DNA from: Clostridia bacterium
GTDB lineage: Bacteria > Bacillota > Clostridia > Oscillospirales > Acutalibacteraceae
DNA length: 45,029 nt
Assembly: GCA_017396895.1 (NCBI GenBank)
Contig: JAFQKN010000014.1
Location: forward strand, 1 to 45,029
Direction: 5' to 3'
The notes beneath the pieces were generated by a model. It had not been told where the DNA came from, made no database searches, and saw only the letters and a list, made by a program, of their open reading frames with translations. A program made the position numbers and the translations under genes. This document shows positions 1 to 7,141 of this stretch, piece by piece (positions within the stretch are counted from its first letter, which is position 1; each line of letters begins with the position of its first letter).

Positions 1-20
1 AGATACACAAACGGCAATCG

Positions 21-193
21 CATGAACTGTCCCCTGATTTGCAGAGTGAAAACAAATGAAAAAACTTCTCTTTTTCAATTATAATCATTTTGCGTTTTGT
101 ATCTTTGGGCTTTGTGTACATCATCAATCAGGGGACAGTTCATGTGATTGACCTTTTTTTATTTTTGTATGGTCAATCACAGAAGCCGTCCCC
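21..193. repeat. REP-like palindromic repeats with GGGGAC/GTCCCC cores
   Basis: A perfect 19-bp inverted repeat pairs positions 21-39 (CATGAACTGTCCCCTGATT) with 126-144. The right arm also takes part in a second hairpin: GTGATTGACC at 144-153 pairs with GGTCAATCAC at 171-180, with flanking GGGGAC (131-136) and GTCCCC (188-193). GGGGACAG-type palindromes of this kind are often scattered between genes in Firmicutes and linked to IS200-like REP transposases, but no such transposase is in this window. Nothing else is seen in the first 250 bases. Confidence 0.6.
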
Positions 194-265
194 ATGATTG
201 ATTTTCCCCCCCTCATTTGCACAATCAGTTCTGCTAAATCATAATTTAACGCGGTAGGTGACGAA

Positions 266-1276
266 ATGTCTGCTATTATAAGTTACAATAACGATTTTGA
301 AAATATAATTGCAATTATAGAACAGTCAAAAATGCGCGCTGTTAAAGCTGTTAATGCAGAACTTATTGATATGTATTGGCAGATCGGTAAATATATCAGT
401 GAAAAGGCAGCAAATGATGGTTGGGGCAAGCGTGTTGTTTAGGATTTTGCAGATTATTTGAAACGAACATATCCGAAAGCCGGCGGTTTTTCTTCGCAAA
501 ACATATGGCGAATGAAGCAGTTTTATGAAACTTACAGTCAGAATGAAAAACTCTCACCACTGGTGAGAGAAATTACATGGTCAAATAATTTGTTGATCAT
601 GTCCGGATGCAAAACCGATGAAGCCAAAGAGTTTTATATGCGGCTTTGTATTGCAAACGGTTACGGCAAACGTGAACTTGAAAGACAGATAGACAGTATG
701 CTTTACGAAAGAACAATGATTTCTGCTGCAAAACATCAAGATTTAATTGTTCAGCATCCGGCCGTCGGTACTTTGAAAGATTCTTATGTTCTTGAATTTT
801 TAGAAGTTCCCGCAGATTATAAGGAAAAGGATTTGAGAAAATCTATTATTTCCAATCTCAAACAGTTTATTTTAGAGTTCGGTAAGGATTTCACCTTTGT
901 AGGCGAAGAATATCGCGTTCAGGTGGGAAATACAGATTTTTTTATTGATCTGCTTTTCTATAATCGTGCATTGTCGTGTCTTGTAGCTATTGAGATCAAA
1001 GTCGGGAAATTTAAACCGGAACACCTCGGACAGTTGAATTTTTATCTTGAAGCACTGAATCGTGATGTGAAAAAACCGAACGAAAATCCAAGTGTCGGCT
1101 TGATTCTCTGTACATCTAAGGATGACACAGTTGTAGAATATGCTTTAAGCAGCAGTCTTTCACCGGCAATGGTTGCTGATTATACACTGCAACTGCCGGA
1201 TAAGAAATTGCTTGAAGAAAAACTGCGGGAAATTGCAATGCTTTCGGATGCGGAGAATGATGAACAAGGTAATTAA
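266..1276 (+). pseudogene. YhcG/DUF1016-type PD-(D/E)XK nuclease, broken by in-frame TAG
   Basis: Translation from ATG 266, with an AGGTGA ribosome site at 256-261, gives a typical DUF1016/YhcG N-terminus (MYWQIGKYI, then GWGKRVV). It then hits TAG at 440-442 (codon 59). The same frame continues without further damage for 277 codons to TAA at 1274-1276. The C-terminal half holds the nuclease fold: FFIDLLFYN, then VAIEIKVGKF, then EHLGQLNFYL, giving the D...ExK and Q elements of PD-(D/E)XK enzymes. Total length of about 336 codons is normal for the family, so only the stop is abnormal. The family usually has Gln or Glu at this point, so a CAG to TAG change is the simplest explanation. A TTG at 458 could restart translation, but no Shine-Dalgarno site precedes it. 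The gene is richer in A+T than its neighbours and sits beside REP-like repeats, which suggests acquisition. YhcG proteins are proposed DNA-processing or defence-associated nucleases; their role is not firmly known. Confidence 0.75.
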
Positions 1277-1417
1277 AAACTCGGCGTTGTCTTTAGATAT
1301 CGCTATTATACAATCCTTCTTTTGCTGATTAAAACAATACCGCTGATGCTATGAGCAAATGATCTATCGAATTCCAATTTACAGAACTGTAGTTTAGAAG
1401 TGGATAACAAAAAAGAA

Positions 1418-1457
1418 ACCGTATCGGAAGTGTTTCACCTCCGGTACGGTTTTTGTT
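1418..1457 (+). terminator. Rho-independent terminator after the yhcG-like gene
   Basis: ACCGTATCGGA (1418-1428) pairs with TCCGGTACGGT-type sequence ending at 1450, with one mismatch or G-T pair, and is followed by a T-rich tail at 1450-1457. It lies between the broken nuclease gene and the fucU promoter. Confidence 0.65.
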
Positions 1458-1489
1458 TGCCTGTCCGACGGGTTCTGTGTATGATTATC

Positions 1490-1518
1490 TTGACATCTTT
1501 TCAAAAAAAAGGTACACT
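1490..1518 (+). promoter_or_regulatory. Sigma-A type promoter for the fucU operon
   Basis: The -35 TTGACA at 1490-1495 and the -10 TACACT at 1513-1518 are separated by exactly 17 bp. The start codon at 1564 lies about 40 nt beyond the predicted transcription start, with AAGGCGG just upstream. No other strong promoter is seen before the riboswitch at 6268, so this may drive the whole fucU-to-thiN run. Confidence 0.7.
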
Positions 1519-1563
1519 GAAAGGGACAATGCAAAAAAATAACAAACAAAGGCGGTAAACATT

Positions 1564-1983
1564 ATGCTCAACGGTATTCCGAAAATCATATCTCCCGAAC
1601 TTCTCAAAATTTTGTGCGAAATGGGACACGGTGACGAGATCGTCATCGGTGACGGCAACTTCCCTGCCGCATCCAATGCACAGCGTCTTGTGCGTTGCGA
1701 CGGTCACAACGTGCCGGAACTGCTCGATGCCATTCTGCAGCTGATGCCTCTTGACACCTACGTGGAAAGTCCCGCCATGCTCATGGCGACCACCAAGGAT
1801 GATCCCACACCCGAGATCTGGGCCGTTTACAAGGACATTGCCGCAAAATACGGCGATTACAAGTTCAGCGAGATCGAACGCTTTGCTTTTTATGAGCGCA
1901 CGCGCAGTGCCTATGCCGTCATTGCCACGGGCGAAAGCGCACTGTATGCCAACATCATTCTCAAAAAAGGCGTTATCAAATAA
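1564..1983 (+). CDS. fucU: RbsD/FucU family sugar mutarotase (L-fucose mutarotase-like)
   Basis: This 139-residue protein is the size of FucU/RbsD enzymes, which interconvert alpha and beta anomers of free sugars in the cytoplasm. The catalytic-type His and Asp sit in MGHGDEIVIGDGNFP (H22, D24). The C-terminal YERTRSAYAVIATGE and YANIILKKGV segment is characteristic of the FucU rather than the RbsD branch. It is the first gene behind the promoter at 1490 and lies 18 bp ahead of an FGGY sugar kinase, so the pair probably handles an incoming 6-deoxyhexose. The exact substrate (fucose, rhamnose or other) cannot be read from the sequence. Confidence 0.85.
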   Translation: MLNGIPKIISPELLKILCEMGHGDEIVIGDGNFPAASNAQRLVRCDGHNVPELLDAILQLMPLDTYVESPAMLMATTKDDPTPEIWAVYKDIAAKYGDYKFSEIERFAFYERTRSAYAVIATGESALYANIILKKGVIK

Positions 1984-2001
1984 ACAGACGGAGGAATTGT
2001 C

Positions 2002-3468
2002 ATGAAAAGAGTCCTTGCCTTTGACTTCGGTGCCTCCAGCGGCAGAGCCATTTTAGGCAAATTTGACGGCAAAAAAATCGAACTCGAAGAAGTCCACCGT
2101 TTCACAAACGATCCCGTCACCGTCAACGGTACGGTGTTCTGGGACGTCCTGCGTCTGTTCCATGAGGTCAAACAGGGCATCCTCAAAGCAAAGCAAGCGG
2201 GTGGATTTGACTGCATCGGTGTGGACACGTGGGGCGTTGACTTCGGCCTGATCGACAAAAACGGCTATCTGCTCGAAAACCCCGTCCATTACCGCGACAA
2301 ACGCACCGACGGCATGATCGAACTTGCCTGCCAAAAAATGGACAGAGATAAAATTTACGATATCACCGGCATTCAGTTCATTTATTTCAACACCCTGTTC
2401 CAGTTATTGTCTTTGCGTGAAAAACGCCCCGAACTGCTGGAAAGAGCCGACAAACTGCTGTTTATGCCCGACCTGTTCAACTACCTTCTGACGGGCAAAA
2501 TGGCGGCTGAATATTCCATTGCCACCACCAGCCAACTTGTGGATCTCAACGCACACGAATGGAGCGAGGAGATCTTTGAAAAAATGCGTTTTCCGAAAGA
2601 CCTTGTGTGTCCGCTTGTAAAACCCGGCACGGTGGTCGGTCAACTTTCTGCCGACCTGTGCGAAGAATTGGGCGTTCCCGCCGTGGATGTCATTGCCGTG
2701 TGCGGTCACGACACGCAAAGTGCCGTTACGGCCGTACCGAGCAGTGAAAAAGATTTTGCTTTCATCAGTTGCGGTACGTGGAGTCTGTTCGGCACGGAAC
2801 TGGAAACCCCCATTCTCAACGAAAAAGCAAGAAAACTCAATGTGACCAACGAGGGCGGCTACGATTATTCGACCGCGTTCCTCAAAAATATCTGCGGATT
2901 GTGGCTCATTCAGGAAAGCCGCAGACAGTGGATGCGCGAAGGACAGGAATATTCCTACGCACAACTCGAAGAAATGGCTCTGCAGTGCGAGCCGTTCAAG
3001 TGCTTCATCGATCCCGACGCAGACGATTTTGCCCCCATGGGCAATATGCCCGAACGCATCCGTGATTTCTGCCGCAGAACAGGACAGTACGTTCCGCAGA
3101 CGGTGGGCGAAGTGGTGCGTTGCATCTATGAAAGCCTGGCTCTCAAATACCGCCACATTTTCCGCGGCATAGAGGACTGCACGGGCAAACAGTATCCGCA
3201 CATCAACATCGTCGGCGGCGGCACCAAAGACAAACTGCTCTGCCGCATGACGGCCGACAGTTGCAACACCACCGTATATGCAGGCCCCATCGAAGCGACG
3301 GTGCTGGGCAATATTGCCGTACAGCTTCTTTCCTGCGGTGAGATCGCATCCATCGAAGAAGCAAGAAAGATCATTGCCGACGGCGAAAAACTGCTTTGCT
3401 ATCAGCCCGAAAACACAAAGGTGTGGGATGAAGCCTACGAAGAATTCAAAAAATACATTGTTGGATAA
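2002..3468 (+). CDS. rhaB: FGGY-family rhamnulokinase (or related 6-deoxyketose kinase)
   Basis: This 488-residue cytosolic kinase phosphorylates a ketose such as L-rhamnulose at the 1-position. FGGY landmarks are present in order: the N-terminal phosphate loop DFGASSGR (8-15), the substrate-domain GVDTWGVDFG (73-82) and HYRDKRT (96-102), catalytic Asp237 in CGHDTQSA, SCGTWSL (256-262), and the C-terminal adenosine motif VGGGTKDKLL. These resemble RhaB more than FucK or XylB. GGAGG-type spacing upstream supports ATG 2002. It lies directly behind fucU, yet no isomerase, aldolase or transporter for rhamnose or fucose is in the window. The assignment to rhamnulose rather than fuculose is therefore by family resemblance only. 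Confidence 0.85.
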   Translation: MKRVLAFDFGASSGRAILGKFDGKKIELEEVHRFTNDPVTVNGTVFWDVLRLFHEVKQGILKAKQAGGFDCIGVDTWGVDFGLIDKNGYLLENPVHYRDKRTDGMIELACQKMDRDKIYDITGIQFIYFNTLFQLLSLREKRPELLERADKLLFMPDLFNYLLTGKMAAEYSIATTSQLVDLNAHEWSEEIFEKMRFPKDLVCPLVKPGTVVGQLSADLCEELGVPAVDVIAVCGHDTQSAVTAVPSSEKDFAFISCGTWSLFGTELETPILNEKARKLNVTNEGGYDYSTAFLKNICGLWLIQESRRQWMREGQEYSYAQLEEMALQCEPFKCFIDPDADDFAPMGNMPERIRDFCRRTGQYVPQTVGEVVRCIYESLALKYRHIFRGIEDCTGKQYPHINIVGGGTKDKLLCRMTADSCNTTVYAGPIEATVLGNIAVQLLSCGEIASIEEARKIIADGEKLLCYQPENTKVWDEAYEEFKKYIVG

Positions 3469-3479
3469 AAGGTGACAAA

Positions 3480-4340
3480 ATGCTCGATCTTTCCGATATC
3501 AATACCTTAAAAAACCTGCTCGGACGGCACGGATTTACGTTTTCCAAAGCCATGGGGCAGAACTTTCTCATCGATCCGACCGTCTGCCCGCGCATGGCAG
3601 ACGCCTGCGGTGCCGACAGTGAAAGCGCCGTTATTGAGATCGGGACGGGTGTGGGCGTTTTGACAAAAGAACTGTCCTTACGGGCGGCAAAGGTGGCCGG
3701 AATCGAACTGGACACCCGTTTGTTGCCCGTGTTGGCGCAGACCTTACAGGATTGCCGCAACGTGGAGATCATCAACCAAGACGTCTTAAAGACCGATCTG
3801 CACGCGGTGATCGCAAACAATTTAGAAGGCAGAAAAACGTACGTTTGTGCCAATCTGCCGTATTATATCACCTCCCCCGTTATTATGTATCTGCTCGAAA
3901 ACCGCTTACCCATTGAAGCGATCACCGTTATGGTGCAAAAGGAAGCGGCAGACCGCCTGTGTGCACCCGTAGGCAGCAGAGATTCGGGTGCCATTACGGT
4001 GGCCGTCAATTACTATGCCACCGCACAGCGGCTTTTTGACGTGCCGAGAACGGCATTCCTGCCGTCCCCGAATGTGGACAGTGCCGTTCTGCGTCTTGAT
4101 TTACGCAAAACACCGCCCGTAGACGTACCGAGTGAAGAATTTTTCTTCAAAGTGGTGCGCGCGGCCTTTTCCATGCGCAGAAAGACTGCACAGAACGGGC
4201 TTTCCAACGGTCTTTCCATCTCCAAACAGACCGCGGCACAGGCTTTGGAAGACGCAGGTCTTTCCCCCACTGTGCGCGCGGAAAGTCTGACCTTGGAAGA
4301 ACTGGCAGAACTGACAAGACAGTTGCATAAACGGATGTAA
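3480..4340 (+). CDS. rsmA: 16S rRNA (A1518/A1519) dimethyltransferase RsmA/KsgA
   Basis: This 286-residue enzyme dimethylates two adjacent adenosines near the 3' end of 16S rRNA during 30S maturation, using S-adenosylmethionine. Visible motifs are GQNFLID (26-32), the SAM-binding loop EIGTGVGVL (53-61), acidic residues after motif II (GIELD), Asp101 in the adenine-binding region, and the catalytic NLPYY (125-129). The C-terminal FLPSPNVDSAVLRL stretch is also typical. It begins 11 bp after rhaB and ends 11 bp before tmk, so it is probably co-transcribed with a housekeeping set that follows the sugar genes. Loss of this enzyme gives kasugamycin resistance in other bacteria. Confidence 0.95.
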   Translation: MLDLSDINTLKNLLGRHGFTFSKAMGQNFLIDPTVCPRMADACGADSESAVIEIGTGVGVLTKELSLRAAKVAGIELDTRLLPVLAQTLQDCRNVEIINQDVLKTDLHAVIANNLEGRKTYVCANLPYYITSPVIMYLLENRLPIEAITVMVQKEAADRLCAPVGSRDSGAITVAVNYYATAQRLFDVPRTAFLPSPNVDSAVLRLDLRKTPPVDVPSEEFFFKVVRAAFSMRRKTAQNGLSNGLSISKQTAAQALEDAGLSPTVRAESLTLEELAELTRQLHKRM

Positions 4341-4351
4341 AGGAGCATATC

Positions 4352-4981
4352 ATGCAAGGAAAATTCATCGTTTTTGAAGGTCTGGACGGCACAGGCAAGA
4401 CCACACAATTGCAGTGCGTGGCACAGGCGTTGCGAGAAAAAGGATATACCGTGCACACCACCGCCGAACCGACGGGCAATGCCACGGGAAAACTCCTGCG
4501 CGCCTTCCTCGGCGGCAAAGAAAGAAGCACGCCGTGGGCGGCCGCAAGCCTGTTTCTTGCAGACCGCATCAACCACAACACCGATCCCGACGACGGCATC
4601 ATGAAGCACCTGTCCGACGGTGACATCGTGCTGTGCGACCGCTATTATTACTCCACCTTTGCCTATCAGGGAACGGACACGGATCTCAATTGGATCTTCG
4701 ACAGCCATTTCAACTGCCCCGAAGTGCAAAAACCCGATGCCTGCGTGTTTCTGACCATGCCGATCGAAAAATGTCTTGCCCGCATCCATGCAGGACGCGA
4801 TGCATCGGCGGTCGAAATTTTTGAAAACACCGACAGCCTGACGCGCATTGCAAAACGCTTTGCGGATGTGTTCACCCTGCTGAAAGACCGTGAGACCGTT
4901 TTTGAAATTGATGCGGACGGTTCGATCGAAGAAATCACACAACGAATTCTTTCTGCGATCCGTCCGATTCTGGAGGCATAA
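4352..4981 (+). CDS. tmk: Thymidylate kinase
   Basis: This 209-residue cytosolic enzyme converts dTMP to dTDP. The P-loop is GLDGTGKTT (10-18). It is followed by the EPTGNATGKLLRAFL region that binds the nucleotide, and by DRYYYSTFAYQG (96-107), the DRY-type dTMP-binding motif. The later RIHAGRDA region corresponds to the LID. Length is normal. AAAGGAG lies just upstream of ATG 4352. It is packed between rsmA and the HAD phosphatase gene with gaps of about 10 and 6 bp. Confidence 0.95.
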   Translation: MQGKFIVFEGLDGTGKTTQLQCVAQALREKGYTVHTTAEPTGNATGKLLRAFLGGKERSTPWAAASLFLADRINHNTDPDDGIMKHLSDGDIVLCDRYYYSTFAYQGTDTDLNWIFDSHFNCPEVQKPDACVFLTMPIEKCLARIHAGRDASAVEIFENTDSLTRIAKRFADVFTLLKDRETVFEIDADGSIEEITQRILSAIRPILEA

Positions 4982-4987
4982 AACAAA

Positions 4988-5638
4988 ATGAATTTTACCA
5001 CCGCCGTCTTTGACGTGGACGGCACGTTAATTGATAATTCCCGCGGTATATTCAACTGCATCCGCCATGCCTTGCAAAAATTGAACTTGCCGGATATGAC
5101 GGACGAACAACTGCGCCCGTTCATCGGCCCGCCTCTGTTTGTGGGTGCAAAAGAGTTTTTGCATCTCGACGATGCACACGCGGAACTCTTTGTAACCTAT
5201 TACAGAGAACGGTTCAGCGTCAAAGGCTATGCGGAAACAGAACTGTATGACGGCGTTGTTCCCATGCTGAAAACGCTGAAAGAAAACGGCATTCAATTGG
5301 CCATCGCCACGGGAAAACCGTTACAGTTCATTGAAAAGATCCTGCCGCTGTTTGACCTGCAGGATTACTTTACCTGCGTGTACGGGATCACGTTTACCGA
5401 CCACCAAAGCGATAAGGTCACGTTCATCCGCCGCAGTCTGCAAAGTTGCAACGCGACCGCAGACCAAGCCCTGATGATCGGGGACCGCAACAACGATATG
5501 CAAGCCGCAAAACAGGCGGGCGTGTTTGCCGCAGGTGTGACATACGGCTTCGGCACTGAAGAAGAATTACTGAACGCAGGTGCGGACAAATTGTTTGCAA
5601 GCCCTGCGCAACTGACAGACTTTATTTTGGAAAAATGA
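4988..5638 (+). CDS. HAD-superfamily phosphatase, phosphoglycolate phosphatase-like
   Basis: This 216-residue protein has all four HAD motifs: nucleophile Asp9 and Asp11 in FDVDGTLID (8-16), the motif II Thr in AIATGKP, a motif III Lys in the SDKVTFIRRSL segment, and motif IV MIGDRNNDMQAA. The helical cap between motifs I and II places it in the HAD-IA group with phosphoglycolate phosphatase (Gph) and related enzymes. The true substrate is unknown. Its stop overlaps the thiN start (ATGA at 5635-5638), which suggests translational coupling. A role in dephosphorylating a thiamine-related or nucleotide phosphate is possible from context but not shown. Confidence 0.8.
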   Translation: MNFTTAVFDVDGTLIDNSRGIFNCIRHALQKLNLPDMTDEQLRPFIGPPLFVGAKEFLHLDDAHAELFVTYYRERFSVKGYAETELYDGVVPMLKTLKENGIQLAIATGKPLQFIEKILPLFDLQDYFTCVYGITFTDHQSDKVTFIRRSLQSCNATADQALMIGDRNNDMQAAKQAGVFAAGVTYGFGTEEELLNAGADKLFASPAQLTDFILEK

Positions 5639-6252
5639 AAAAAACCGCTGTTATTTTCGGAGCAGGAGAACCGAACATCAAACAAGTGAATCTGCCTGCC
5701 GACTGCCTTGTATGGGCGGCAGACGGCGGTCTTGCTTATTGCAATACGTTGGGGATCACCCCCGATTTTATCATCGGAGACTTTGATTCTTTGGGATATG
5801 TTCCTGAAAATGCCGTGATTCTGCCCGTGCAAAAAGATTTGACAGACCTTGAAGCGGCGGTCACGGATGCCGAAGAAAAGGGCTGCGATGCGTTTTACAT
5901 TTACGGCGGCACCGGCAACCGCCTCGACCACACCCTCGGCAATATTGCATTGCTGATCGCTCTTTCAAAAAAAGGAAAATGTGCATTTTTGTGTGATTGC
6001 AATTACACCGTCACCGCTGTCACAAACGGGGCGATACACTTCGACGCGGACGAACGCGGCACGGTTTCCGTGTTTGCCGCCGACAAAGAAGTGCACGGTG
6101 TGACGATACGTGGGCTTTTGTATGAATTGCAAAATGCAACGCTTACCAATGATGTCACTTTAGGCGTCAGCAACGAACTGACGGGACAGGATGCATCCGT
6201 AGGCGTAACGGACGGAACGCTTGTAATTGTAAAAAATCATTTTTCTTCTTAA
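5635..6252 (+). CDS. thiN: Thiamine pyrophosphokinase
   Basis: This 205-residue enzyme transfers pyrophosphate from ATP to thiamine to make the cofactor TPP. Diagnostic motifs are AADGGLAYC (28-36), GDFDSLG (48-54), KDLTDLEAAV (67-76) and GGTGNRLDHTLGN (91-103), which carry the ATP/Mg and thiamine ligands. It overlaps the preceding HAD gene by 4 bp. Immediately downstream are a TPP riboswitch and the thiamine transporter gene thiT. Together these form a salvage route: import, activation, and feedback by TPP. No thiamine biosynthesis genes are seen. Confidence 0.95.
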   Translation: MKKTAVIFGAGEPNIKQVNLPADCLVWAADGGLAYCNTLGITPDFIIGDFDSLGYVPENAVILPVQKDLTDLEAAVTDAEEKGCDAFYIYGGTGNRLDHTLGNIALLIALSKKGKCAFLCDCNYTVTAVTNGAIHFDADERGTVSVFAADKEVHGVTIRGLLYELQNATLTNDVTLGVSNELTGQDASVGVTDGTLVIVKNHFSS

Positions 6253-6267
6253 ATTCCAAACAAAATA

Positions 6268-6351
6268 TGGCAGGGGTGCTGTGCAAACGGCTGAGATGAA
6301 GGCAAAAACTTCAAACCCTTTTAACCTGTTCGGATAATGCCGGCGTAGGAA
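6268..6351 (+). promoter_or_regulatory. TPP riboswitch (thi box) aptamer
   Basis: The conserved thi-box elements occur in order: CAGGGGTGC (6271-6279), GGCTGAGATGAA (6289-6300), AAACCCTTTTAACCTG (6313-6328), and CGGATAATGCCGGCGTAGGAAG (6331-6352). Spacing matches the TPP aptamer with a short P3 stem. It precedes thiT, so TPP binding would shut off thiamine import. Confidence 0.95.
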
Positions 6352-6389
6352 GACCTTATGCCGCACGGGTTTTCCGGTGCGGTCTTTTT
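6352..6389 (+). terminator. Riboswitch expression-platform terminator
   Basis: CCGCAC (6361-6366) pairs with GTGCGG (6377-6382) and is followed by TCTTTTT (6383-6389). It sits directly after the TPP aptamer and 67 bp before thiT, so TPP-bound RNA would probably terminate here. GACC at 6352-6355 could compete with GGTC at 6381-6384, lengthening the hairpin or taking part in the switch. Confidence 0.85.
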
Positions 6390-6455
6390 AATAAGTGAGC
6401 CGCATTCCGCTGCAAAAAAAACAGCCGTCGCTCATAAAGGCAGAAAGGAAAACAA

Positions 6456-7043
6456 ATGAAAAACAAAAAGAATCTCCGCGTGACCGCCGAGTGTGCGGTC
6501 TTGCTTTCCATGTCCATCGTATTCAGTTTCATCAAGATCTGGCAGATGCCCATGGGTGGTGAAGTCACCTTTGTCAGTATGCTCCCCGTCATGCTTGCAG
6601 GTTTTCGCAACGGGCCGAAAGCAGGCTTTGTGACCACCTTCGTGTATTCCCTGTTCCAACTCGCAAGTGCTTTTGTGTCGGGCAATGTTTTTGTATACTG
6701 CACCACCGCATTTACATTCATCGTCTGCCTTTTGTTTGACTATATAGTTCCGTTTACGGGGCTGGGCTTTGCGTGTTTATTTAAAAATATAAAAAGAGAT
6801 TCAGCAAGATTTAAGAATATCGGACTATATTGCGGTATAATGTTTGGTATTATACTGCGTTTCACCTGTCACTACATCACGGGTGTTGTCATCTGGAAAC
6901 AGTGGGCAGGTGACGAAGGACCGTATATTTATTCACTTCTCTACAACGGCACATACCTTTTGCCCGAACTGATCCTGACGTTGATCGTCTGTGCGATCCT
7001 GTTCAAAGCAAAACGAACCCGAAAAATTTTATTAAATGAATAA
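6456..7043 (+). CDS. thiT: Thiamine transporter ThiT (ECF S-component)
   Basis: This 195-residue membrane protein has six predicted hydrophobic segments and matches ThiT, the substrate-binding subunit that works with the shared ECF energizing module (not in this window). The family signature IWQMPMGGEVTFVSMLPVM, ahead of RNGPKAGF, lies after the first helix and contains thiamine-contacting residues. Control by the TPP riboswitch immediately upstream confirms the substrate. AAAGGAA precedes ATG 6456. A stretch at about 6780-6860, coding the cytoplasmic loop FKNIKRDSARFKNIG, is markedly richer in A+T than the rest of the gene. This could be a local recombination or drift, but the frame is intact. 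Confidence 0.93.
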   Translation: MKNKKNLRVTAECAVLLSMSIVFSFIKIWQMPMGGEVTFVSMLPVMLAGFRNGPKAGFVTTFVYSLFQLASAFVSGNVFVYCTTAFTFIVCLLFDYIVPFTGLGFACLFKNIKRDSARFKNIGLYCGIMFGIILRFTCHYITGVVIWKQWAGDEGPYIYSLLYNGTYLLPELILTLIVCAILFKAKRTRKILLNE

Positions 7044-7050
7044 ATAACAA

Positions 7051-7079
7051 TTGCCTTTTGAAAAGACGCATGATATAAT
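7051..7079 (+). promoter_or_regulatory. Sigma-A type promoter before the 991-residue repeat protein
   Basis: TTGCCT (7051-7056), a 17-bp spacer and TATAAT (7074-7079). The coding start at 7142, with GGAGGT at 7130-7135, follows about 55 nt after the expected transcription start. The same TTGCCT-N17-TATAAT form precedes rarA. Confidence 0.7.
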
Positions 7080-7141
7080 ATTTATTTATCAAGCGGCTTT
7101 CAAAAGGATTTTTTATGCCGCAAATGTTCGGAGGTAATTCT

